Shown: positions 19,629-27,476 of the stretch, piece after piece
Layout of the letters: each line of letters opens with the position of its first letter
How positions within the stretch are numbered: position 1 is the first letter of the stretch
Assembly: GCA_022009675.1 (NCBI GenBank)
Contig: CP091718.1
Coordinates: 806,001 to 870,000, forward strand
Length of the DNA stretch: 64,000 nt
Source: Oscillospiraceae bacterium
GTDB taxonomy: Bacteria; Bacillota; Clostridia; Oscillospirales; CAG-272
Reading direction: 5' to 3'
Notes under the pieces: model-generated
The model's database searches: none
Told to the model about the DNA's origin: nothing
What the model saw: only the letters and a program-made list of their open reading frames with translations
Made by a program: the position numbers and the translations under genes

Positions 19629-20266
19629 TTACAGACGGATGCGTTCGCCGTGTTCGGCGCGGCGGGCGAGCTGGGCGCGTTCGGAGCGGGTCAGGCGGTC
19701 AACAGAGGGGTGGGAGGAGACCGCGCAGGGGGTAGAGACGCCGTTTTCGACCGGGCGGGCACCATGGAGGCGGATATCGTCGAGCAGGCGTTGTTCGGCG
19801 GCGGCGACAGCTGTTTCCACGGCAGGCGGGATTTCGCGGGCGAGCGCGTCAGAGACGGCGTTCCCGACCGCCGCCGCGGTCAGCCGGTCTCGGTGTAACA
19901 GCTCGTATACTTGCCGCAGAGTAGGTTTGATTTCCCCCGCAGACAAGACCACGGAAGACCGGGTCATTCATGTCCTGCTCGGGATCGGCATCGGGATACG
20001 ATGCGCGCAGATCCGCAAGTTCCGCCGGGGAAAGCGACGGGGAAGCCGCGCTCCCGGCAGGCGCCGGCGGAACAGGGGGCGGATCCCCCGCCGCCGCTGT
20101 TTCCTCAGGTGCCGGTGCGTCCGCAGGCGCCGGGGGGGTACAGGAGACTCCGGCAGAGATTCCGGCGGCGTCTCCGCCGCAGGCGTCGACGGCGGTTCCG
20201 GCGCGGATATTCCCGCAGCCGGAAGCACCGCTGTGATTCCGTTTTTTTCGTTTCTTTCTCGTCCAT
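19629..20266 (-). CDS. Phage scaffold-like protein (frameshifted)
   Basis: The start at 20266 (MDEKETKK) sits directly after a perfect TAAGGAGG. The reconstructed protein has an acidic/basic start, a long Pro/Ala/Glu-rich disordered stretch (PAAGISAPEPPSTPAAETPP), a segment ELADLRASYPDADPEQDMND, then a helical C-terminal part (LRQVYELLHRDRLTAAAVGN to SERAQLARRAEHGERIRL). The pieces are in three frames, with breaks near 20245 (T7 run), 20110 and 19935. Disorder followed by a helical C-terminus, between the protease and the capsid gene, is typical of prohead scaffolds. No family match can be claimed. Confidence 0.65.
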
Positions 20267-20277
20267 GCCCTTCCTCC

Positions 20278-20624
20278 TTACAAAAAAATCCGTTCGGATC
20301 ACGGTGAGCGCCACGCAAGCCGGATAGGCTCCGGCTATCAGACGCAATCCAGCCGCCAGCTGCTCCAGCGCAGCCCGATCCACGCCGCCCCGGAAGCACC
20401 GGGTGCGGTACCACAAAAAGCCGTTTCCCTCCGCGAGATCCACCCGCGCCCGTCCGCCGGGCGACTGTCCCGCGCACTGCTCCCGCAGGTAGGCAAGACA
20501 GCCGTACAGCAGAGCGGATACCCCCGCACAGACGATATCCGCGCCCGGCGCGGCGTACCCCCGCGTGTCCCTCCGCCCACACCTCCGCACCGCGCGGCGC
20601 AAGCCGCAATCGGAGACGGATCAT
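20278..20624 (-). CDS. Prp-like cysteine protease in the head module (frameshifted)
   Basis: Start 20624 overlaps the probable portal stop as ATGA. The N-terminal MIRLRLRLAPRGAEVWAEGHAG gives the catalytic His near residue 20. The next frame supplies YAAPGADIVCAGVSALLYGC, with the catalytic Cys near residue 32. Together these match Prp, the ribosomal-processing cysteine protease that trims ribosomal protein L27, and a staphylococcal Prp is known to process phage structural proteins. A second indel in an A7 run near 20285 would give a TAA inside the TAAGGAGG of the scaffold gene, for ~115 residues. Between portal and scaffold, a prohead-maturation protease role is the natural inference. Confidence 0.75.
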
Positions 20625-22298
20625 TCTGAATCCCCGGCGGTCGGGGCAACTGTCGCCCCTGGCGGCGGGCGCCACTGCCGCCCGCAGGGCGTCAATGCCG
20701 TCAAAGTCCATGTCGGACAGCGCCAGCGCCGCCGCCGCGCGCCGGTCGGGATCGAACATCCCAGCCCGGAACAGCGACAGCATCAGCTCGTTGCGCCCGG
20801 CGCGATCCAGCGGATTCTCCCGCTCGGCGCGCACGTCGATGTCAAACACGGGGCGACGCCGCAGCGGATTCCCGGCGGCATCGGTGCCGGTCACCCTGTC
20901 GCGCAGTCCCCGGTTGGAGTAGCGGATGTACTTCCAGCCGCCGTCCCCCGCAATGCGGAAGCAGCGCGTCCCGGTATAAACCTGTCGGATCAGCTCCACG
21001 ACCTGCTCCATCACCGCCACGTATGCCCGGTACGAGCCGGAAACGCAGTCCCGACTGCTCTTGTCGCCCGCCTCCTGCAATGCCGTGATGGCGGAAGCCG
21101 CCGTCACGCCGCCGGACATTCCCTGATTGACATCGCGCGTGCCGGTCGTTTCCTTCAGCTCCTCGATCTTCATCTGCCGCACCTCGGACAGCATCCCGTC
21201 CATGGGCGAAAGCGTAATCTGACGCAGCTTTTCCTCGTCCATGTCGCCCTCGACCTGTATGATGCGGCGGTCGGGATCAAGGAACTCCTTCTCGTTGATG
21301 CCCAGCGACCGCTTTGCCCAGTAGCGCACCCGGCTCGCCCAGTTGGCGTACTCCAGGATGTGCCCGTCCAGCTCGTCGATGTAGCCCTGCGGGTTGCGCC
21401 CCACCGCGATCAGTCCGTACCCGGCGGGGCTGTCCGCCTCCGGGAACAGCACGTCCGGCACGAAGGGGTACAGCCCGTGGTCGTACCAGCCGCGCTCCGC
21501 GCAGGCGGGGTCATTCTCGGAGGCGTACAGCAGGATATCCCCAACGTACTTGGCGTAGTGCAGCACCGTCCGCCCGTCCGGCAGTGCCTTCCGGTAGTAC
21601 CAATCCACAACGGTGTACTTTTCCGGACAGCCGTCCCGCTCGCGGAGCAGGTAGCTGCCCCCGCTGCCGAGCAGGGATGCCCCATCCGCGGGGGTGCTGT
21701 CCGGATCCAGTCTGCCCTGCCGCACCGCTTCCGCCAGCACCGGGTAGCGGCTCTCCAGCGCCGCGCGATCCTCCAGTCCCACCAGGTACAGGTGCGGGGA
21801 GTCCTGGATGTCGGTCACGCCGGGCTCCCAGAACAGGTTCAGGATGTCCACCCGCCGGATGTCGATGTCCCCGATGCCGTTCTCCAGCGCCGGGTTCCAG
21901 AACACCCCGTAGACAGCCGTGCCGTGCCGGAGCTTGATCCATGCGTTATCGGAGTAGGTCTTTTTCAGGCGGCACCGCGCTGCCACGACCGGCAGGACGG
22001 CGCTGAGCAGGGCGGCATCCGCTCTGTCGCCCGGTTCGCGCGGCAGTGCCGTGCAGACCGGCATCCGGTCGCAGAGGTCTGCGTGTTTATTACATATGCT
22101 ATTGAACAGCCACGCGGACACCGGCTTGCCGCTTCTTCGGGAGTCGCCCTCGGCGGGTGCCGTTTCGTGGCGGCTCTGCCACCACATTGCCTCATCGTAC
22201 AGGCGTGCGTCCAGTCTGCGCTTGCCCTGTCGGTAGCGTTCCAGCCGTGCGATGGATTCCCGCAGGCGCGGGGAGCCGGATTGTAGTTTGTCGCTCAT
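20621..22298 (-). CDS. Phage portal protein
   Basis: The start at 22298 follows CAGTAAGGAGAACTC. The product (~559 residues) begins MSDKLQSGSPRLRESIARLE. Portal-like features are the N-terminal WWQSRHETAPA and WLFNSICNKHADLCDRMP region, the VDWYYRKALPDGRTVLHYAK beta hairpin, a helical stem with LEYANWASRVRYWAKRS, and TGTRDVNQGMSGGVTAASAI, typical of podovirus-type portals. The open frame continues to 19968, but a one-base change near 20645 would give GDSE and a TGA overlapping the protease ATG at 20621-20624, which I take as the real end. It is preceded by a 1-kb repeat island separating it from the terminase. Confidence 0.8.
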
Positions 22299-23354
22299 GA
22301 GTTCTCCTTACTGTGATTTGGATTTTTTTGGTAGGCGGTGGGGAGGGTTGCCGGCTGGCTCTGCTGTACCGGCGCCCGAGGGGGGCTTGTCTTTCGCCTC
22401 GCCTGCCTACCATGCCATTTGTTTACCGTTTTTTCCCCCATCCCTCCCGACCCCCTTCCCAGCGGGAAGGGGGAGACTTTTTACTTTATTTCGCCGGGGG
22501 CTGGCGCCCCCGGCACCCCCTGCAGCTGAACCCGGGCGGCGCTGGCTTTTTCCTTTGGAAAACAGTGCCCCCAAGGGGGACTTGTCCCCGGGGTTGCCGG
22601 CTGGCTCTGCTGTACCGGCGCCCAAGGGGGTTGTCTTTCGCCTCGCCTGCCTACCATGCCATTTGTTTACCGTTTTTCCCCCATCCCCCTTCCCCTCCGG
22701 GGAAGGGGAGACTTTACTTTATTTCGCCGGGGGCTGGCGCCCCCGGCACCCCCTGCGGCTGAACCCGGGCGGCACGGGCGGAACCTGCGAGGCAGGAACC
22801 CAGAGGGGAGTGTGCTTTCCTTGTCGCCCACCGAGCCTGCCGCCGCTGTCCCCGGAGGGGGGCGGCGGGGGGTGGTTGCCGGCTGAACCTGCCTTTAGTT
22901 TACTTTTTCTGCCCCCCATCCCCCGACCCCCTTCCCCTCAGGGGAAAGGGGAGACTTATGAGTTATTTCATGCAAGGGGCTTCGCCCCTTGCATCCCCGG
23001 CGCTAAATCGCTTACGGCACTTACAGACTCTGCCGTTTCGGTATCCGGGGGCAAGCTTGCCGTGGAACCGGGCACGAGCCTGCGTTCATGAAAATAATCG
23101 GGAAAAGTTCTTGGGGGTTTGGGGGCTTCTTTCAAGAAGCCCCCAACGCTTCCCCGTTCTATAGTTTTTTTCCAATGCCGCACGGGTACAAGCCGGATTC
23201 AAAACCCACAGCAGAAGCGGCTAAGCCGATTCTGCAAATCCCAAAATCCCAGCCGCCATCCGATACAGCAAAGGGAACCACGGGTCCGGGCGCCAACGTA
23301 AATCCCCAGCCAAATAATACGCGGGAAAAGTTCTTGGGGGTTTGGGGGCTTCTT
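22299..23354. repeat. Repeat island between portal and terminase
   Basis: No gene. It has three palindromic units (near 22455, 22690 and 22930), GCTGGCGCCCCCGGCACCCC hairpin variants at ~22500 and ~22735, an AAGGGGCTTCGCCCCTT hairpin near 22975, and one ~220-base unit bracketed by two 3'-end hairpins at ~23106-23150 and ~23330-23372. It splits an otherwise continuous minus-strand gene set. Confidence 0.85.
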
Positions 23355-24781
23355 TCAAGAAGCCCCCAACGTGCTCTCCCCCAGCGTATCCTCCCCCGGT
23401 GCAAGGCTGGAGGAGGAAGGGAGGGGGTGCGACATGAGGACGTAGCGGGAGGCGTCATAGATATGGTCCTCACCGGAGGTATCGACGTCCTCGACGTTGA
23501 CGGAGGAATAGACGAGGGAGGGGACGGTACGGATGAAGTGGGGGCAGGTACGGAAGATATAGAGGCGGGGGGCGGCCGTCGCGGTCGAAGGCAAGGCGGT
23601 TATGGAACTGCTGTTTACCGGCGAGGCGGGTATTATCGCCGCGATCCCAGAAGACGCGGCGGGATTCCATGATTTCGCCGACAGACTCGCCGCCGTCGCG
23701 CTGGAAGATAGCGGGGTCGGCGATGCCGCGGATGCGGTGACCGCGCAGGTTAGGATCTTCCGCCTCGATGCGCAGGATTTCGTCCGCGATGCGGCGCGCG
23801 GTCCACATCACGCCGACGTTGGGGCAAGCCTGCCCGTTGCGGTCAACCGCGCAGCCGTACAGCTCCCGGATATGGTAGAGGCAGCCGTCGCGGTCGCAGG
23901 CGAACCAGCAGACCGCGAACGGATGCCGGTAGCCCCAGTCAAAGCCGCGCAGGATTTCCCAGTCGGACGGAATCCGGAAGGGCGCAATCACGTGCGTGCC
24001 GATCCGGTCGGCGTACCGCGCAGGGTCATTCCGCCACTCCAGAAACACCTGTCCGGAAAAAGGAATCCCAGTCCCCGAACAGAAGCGCGCGCCGCTCCGC
24101 GTCAGGCAGAGCCGACAGGCGCGTCAGATAGTCCGGATCGTTGCGCAGGAGGATCTGGTTGTCAAAGACCGTGGAGGGGATAAATACCCGCGAACGGCGG
24201 CGCAGCTCCGTGTGACCGTCCGGAAACCGGATGGGGTAGCTTTCCCACAGCGTCCGACCGGGCGGTCCCGCCGTGATGAATCGCTCCTTAACCCAGCCGT
24301 GCCCGATGCCGCCGGGGTTCGCCGTCGCCCGCATATAGACGCGCGTGCCGGGCCCGCCCGGACGGTTGCGCGAAAGCAGGTACAGGTAGTCATCCCGGCA
24401 GAAGTGCGTCAGCTCATCGAAGGCGATGAAGTCAAAGGAAAGTCCCTGATAGCGCACGCGGTCCTGCGCCGTATGCAGACTGCCGAAGCGGATCCGGGCG
24501 CCGGACGGAAAGGTCCAGGTGTGATTGGTCGCATTGAAGCGCGCGCCGGGACTGACCGCCGGATAGTAGCGCAGGGATTTGTCAATCAGCTCGGTCAGCT
24601 GCGGGTAGGAGCCGCGCAGAATCAGCGCGCGGTAATGCCCGATGCCGATCTGCCGCAGTGCCTCGATGACCAGCGCCTCGGACTTCCCGCCGCCCGCCGC
24701 GCCGCCGTACAGTGCCTCGTCCTCCGGGCGGGACAGGAATTCCCGCTGACGCGCCTGCGGAACCCAGACCACACGACTCAT
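23355..24781 (-). CDS. Terminase large subunit (two frameshifts)
   Basis: The start at 24781 overlaps the small-subunit stop. Residues 26-34 GGAAGGGKS are the Walker A loop, FIAFDE at ~118-123 is Walker B, and YMRATANPGGIGHGWVKERF is the typical coupling region. After a break at an A5 run near 24057, the RNase-H-like nuclease follows (GFDWGYRHPFAVCWFACD, then ADEILRIEAEDPNL and GIADPAIF with acidic residues). A second break near 23580 leads to RLYIFRTCPHFIRTVPSL and EDHIYDASRYVLMSHP, typical C-terminal sequence. The stop is supplied by the 3'-end hairpin, giving a C-terminus LGAS. The enzyme cuts and pumps DNA into proheads. Both ATPase and nuclease motifs survive. Confidence 0.88.
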
Positions 24782-25239
24782 GTCAGTCCCCCGTCCGCCG
24801 CCCCGTCGTCCCCGCCGACCGCGTCCCCGTCCAGCAACGCGTCCGGCTCCTTCAGCGCCGGAAAGTCTACCGTCCCGCCGATGGCTGCATCCGCCGCCGC
24901 ATCGGGCGCGGGATGCTCCTGCCAGCGTGCCGGCGCACGGTTGACCAGCCAGTAGGCGCACGCCCGCACATCGGCAGGCACCACGACCTCATCCATTCCG
25001 GTCTGCAATTCCTCCCGCTCGCAGGTCTTTTTGCCGGTCTCCGGATCGTACTCCACCCGCTTGACCTTGTAGGTCTTGCGGACGGTCACCTTGTAGCCCC
25101 GCGCACGCCGGTATATCGCGTCCTCGACGCGCCGACTGCGGGCGGCATCCTGCGCGCCTGCCTCCGGGCTGTCGGTCTCCGGGCACTCCGCGTCGGGCGG
25201 GATGCGGTCAGTTTCCGGGATTCCGTTCTGCTCCGTCAC
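24778..25239 (-). CDS. Terminase small subunit-like protein
   Basis: An intact 153-residue protein. The N-terminus is acidic (MTEQNGIPETDRIPPDAECP) and a helical basic core follows (RSRRVEDAIYRRARGYKVTV, then RKTYKVKRVEYDPETGKKTC). Another helical region, DVRACAYWLVNRAPARWQ, precedes an acidic tail. The stop overlaps the terminase large-subunit ATG (ATGA). The position and KVKRVEYDPETGK segment suit a DNA-recognition terminase subunit in clostridial phages. Its start lies 32 bases inside the upstream gene. Confidence 0.75.
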   Translation of the reverse strand: MTEQNGIPETDRIPPDAECPETDSPEAGAQDAARSRRVEDAIYRRARGYKVTVRKTYKVKRVEYDPETGKKTCEREELQTGMDEVVVPADVRACAYWLVNRAPARWQEHPAPDAAADAAIGGTVDFPALKEPDALLDGDAVGGDDGAADGGLT

Positions 25240-25531
25240 CGGCTCCCTCCTTCCCGGCGCGGGCGTCGGCGCCCGCCGCCCCGTCCCGATCCGCCGCGAA
25301 GGAGATCACATAGTCGCCGCCCTCCCGCCGGACGCGGCAGGCAAGATGTCCCAGCGCCTGCCTCAGCTCGGCGGCAGGCACGCGCACCTCGTCCTGCCCC
25401 AGCCGCCGCAGAAGATATCCCAGCCACGCATGGTAAAGCTGCAAGGTCTCGCTCACCGCACGATCCGCATCGGTGCGGCATCCGGCGCTCTGTCCGATCG
25501 GGCGCGTGCCGCCGGTCTTTCTGTCCTGCAT
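25208..25531 (-). CDS. Small phage-module protein, unknown
   Basis: A 107-residue protein beginning MQDRKTGGTRPIGQSAGCRT, with start 25531 preceded by GGAGGCGAG and overlapping the previous stop (TGATG). A helical centre (SETLQLYHAWLGYLLRRLGQ) is followed by a small alpha/beta portion (AAELRQALGHLACRVRREGG, then DYVISFAAD). The overlaps at both ends show it belongs to the packaging operon. No known domain recognised. Confidence 0.7.
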   Translation of the reverse strand: MQDRKTGGTRPIGQSAGCRTDADRAVSETLQLYHAWLGYLLRRLGQDEVRVPAAELRQALGHLACRVRREGGDYVISFAADRDGAAGADARAGKEGAGDGAERNPGN

Positions 25532-25893
25532 CACGACTCGCCTCCCCCCGACACGGCATCCAGCCTGTCGTACTTCCGGCGGTAAAAGCCGTCCATTGCC
25601 TGTTTGAGCACACACTGCCTGTATCCTGACGGATGGGCGCAGTAGGTATACACGATTTCCCGCCGCGCCAGCTTGTCCGGGAAGTGGAAGCGTGCGCACT
25701 CGCAGTAGATCACGCCTCTGCCGCGGTCACGGATGAAGTACGGGCAGACGCCCTCCGGCGCCTCCTCCTGTTCCCTGCGGAGCCGCCGCCGGGGGTACTC
25801 CTGCGCCGTTTCCGATGCCCGGTTCCGTCCGGCGGTGTCTGCCGCCGCTTCGCTTTCCGCATCCCTGTCTGTATGTATCGCCGCATCTGCCAT
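25531..25893 (-). CDS. Cys-rich phage-module protein, likely zinc-binding
   Basis: A 120-residue protein, start 25893 preceded by AAAAGGAGACAGTACA. After a charged, disordered N-terminus the C-terminal half has regularly placed Cys/His: VCPYFIRDRG, VIYCECARFHFPD, YTYCAHPSGYRQC, then a basic helix (KQAMDGFYRRKYDRL). Proteins of this shape occur upstream of terminase genes in clostridial phages. The Cys pattern suggests a structural zinc site and possibly nucleic-acid binding. It is the first gene after the consensus promoter. Confidence 0.75.
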   Translation of the reverse strand: MADAAIHTDRDAESEAAADTAGRNRASETAQEYPRRRLRREQEEAPEGVCPYFIRDRGRGVIYCECARFHFPDKLARREIVYTYCAHPSGYRQCVLKQAMDGFYRRKYDRLDAVSGGGES

Positions 25894-25942
25894 TGTACTG
25901 TCTCCTTTTCTGCTCGGAATTAAGTTTGCTTAACGCGCTGTT

Positions 25943-25971
25943 AGTATAGCACAGTGGCAGGCGTTTGTCAA
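25943..25971 (-). promoter_or_regulatory. Consensus promoter of the phage-derived module
   Basis: Minus strand: TTGACA (25971-25966), 17-base spacer, TATACT (25948-25943), ~50 bases before the first gene. No operator-like dyad is evident around it, so it looks like an ordinary host-type promoter. Confidence 0.85.
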
Positions 25972-25974
25972 GCC

Positions 25975-27060
25975 ATGTTTTTAAGTTTTCTAAATTTTTG
26001 TGGGGCTTGCTTTCTTTGCCACCTGCTGACCTGCCGCTGCGGTGTCCGGCGGGGGGGTTGTTTTGTTTGCCATCCGCCTACCCTGCCTTTAGTTTACTTT
26101 CTTGCCCCCATCCCCCCAGCCCCTTCCCGGCGGGAAGGGGAGACTTTAGGTTATTTTTATGCAAGGGGCTTCGCCCCTTGCATCCCCGCGACTGAACCCG
26201 TGCGCACTGGGGAATGGGGGCGAATCACGCTCCCGGCGGGGGCGTGCCCCTGCGCGGCACTTGTTCGCCCTGCCGCCGTGTTGCCTTGTAGGGGGGCGCG
26301 GCGGTTTTGGTCGCCCGCCTGCCCCCTGCCTTTAGTTTCCTATTTCGCCCCCATCCCCCAGCCCCCTCTCCCGGGGGAAGGGGAGACTTTAGGTTATTTT
26401 TATGCAAGGGGCTTCGCCCCTTGCATCCCCGCGACTGAACCCGTGCGGCACTTACACGACTAAAGGCTTCTGTTTGTCCACGGGGGCAGTGCCGGCAGCC
26501 AAGGAGAGGGGGGACCGGGGAGAGGAACTTCGGCGTTTGAGATGGTCCTCTCCCCCGGGGCAGGGATAACAAGTGCCGCACAGGGGCAAGCCCCCCATTG
26601 CGTTTTTCCACAGCGGCAGGGCGAACCAGTACCGCAGGGGGAAAACCACCTCGCCGGGCACCACAGCGGCAGGGATAGCCAGTGCCGCGCGGGTTCTGCT
26701 CCCGGGGTACCCGCTTGGCAGTGGCTGTAGGTGCCGCGAACGGTCTAATGCAGGGGTGCCGGGGGCGAAGCCCCCGGCGAAAATAAACTTTTGGGGCTCC
26801 CCTTCCCCGCCGGGGAAGGGGGCGAGAGATAGGGGGCAGAAAAAGCAAACTAAAGGCAGGGTTAGCAGGCGACCGCCCCCTTGCGCCCCCCGCAGGGCGC
26901 CACAGCGGCTGGGATAGCCAGTGCCGCGCGGGGCAAGCCCCCATTGCGTTTTCCACAGCGGCAAGGCGAACCAGTGCCGCAGGGGGAAAGCCACCCCGCC
27001 GGGCGCCACAGCGGCAAGGATAGCCAGTGCCGCCGGGGCACATCCCCCGCCATTCCATAC
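25975..27060. repeat. Repeat island upstream of the phage-derived module
   Basis: No gene. It holds three palindromic units (near 26125, 26365 and 26805), two AAGGGGCTTCGCCCCTT hairpins (~26162 and ~26405), one GTTTGAGATGG element in plus orientation (~26487-26565), and a run of short CACAGCGGCAGGGATAGC repeats at 26600-27030. Confidence 0.82.
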
Positions 27061-27068
27061 ATTACCGC

Positions 27069-27097
27069 TTGCTTTTTTCAGCCAGCCGATGTATAAT
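27069..27097 (+). promoter_or_regulatory. Promoter for small membrane ORF
   Basis: TTGCTT (27069-27074), 17-base spacer, TATAAT (27092-27097), 53 bases before the ATG at 27150. Confidence 0.7.
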
Positions 27098-27149
27098 GAC
27101 AGTACAAAGCAACCAGCAAAAAGCATACATACGAAAGGAAAAATCGCCC

Positions 27150-27401
27150 ATGCGCAACAGGAAATCCCCGCCGCCCCGCGCAAACCGCATCGGTCCCAAC
27201 CGCCCGTCCGGGAGACTGCTGCTGACAGGACTGCCCATCCCTGACGGCAGGCGCCGCCGCATATGCCGCCGTCGCGGCGGATTATATGCTGAACGTCCCT
27301 GTCCCTGCCCACCCCTGCCGCTGGGCGCCATGGGCGATTCCCTGATCGGGTCGGCTGTCATCCTGCTGCTCGGCGCTCTGCTGCTGCAAAAATGGCAATA
27401 G
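27150..27401 (+). CDS. Small protein with C-terminal membrane segment
   Basis: The 83-residue ORF is preceded by AAAGGAAAAATCGCCC and a good promoter. The N-terminal half is basic and Pro/Arg-rich (MRNRKSPPPRANRIGPNRPS). The end is hydrophobic (GDSLIGSAVILLLGALLLQK). The middle is very Arg/Cys-rich, which may mean a frameshift within it. Function unknown; the promoter and ribosome site argue it is a real gene rather than a repeat by-product. Confidence 0.5.
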   Translation: MRNRKSPPPRANRIGPNRPSGRLLLTGLPIPDGRRRRICRRRGGLYAERPCPCPPLPLGAMGDSLIGSAVILLLGALLLQKWQ

Positions 27402-27425
27402 TCCGCGGACTGACCGCACAGGGCA

Positions 27426-27462
27426 AAAAAAGAGGGGCTGCCGCATAAGCGGCAGCCCCTCG
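27426..27462 (-). terminator. Rho-independent terminator of the giant surface protein gene
   Basis: A perfect 13-bp stem (GAGGGGCTGCCGC on the plus strand) with loop ATAA. On the minus strand it is followed by a U6 run (plus-strand A6 at 27426-27431). It lies 15 bases beyond the stop at 27477. Confidence 0.9.
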
Positions 27463-27476
27463 AGGGGTCTGTCAGA

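Noticed and set aside
24026..24060. Programmed frameshift in terminase or other genes
   Set aside because: Breaks fall at ordinary homopolymers in many unrelated genes without slippery heptamers and stimulatory structures.
14374..25893. Encapsulin nanocompartment
   Set aside because: Portal, terminase ATPase and nuclease, and scaffold genes are present, so this is a DNA-packaging head module.
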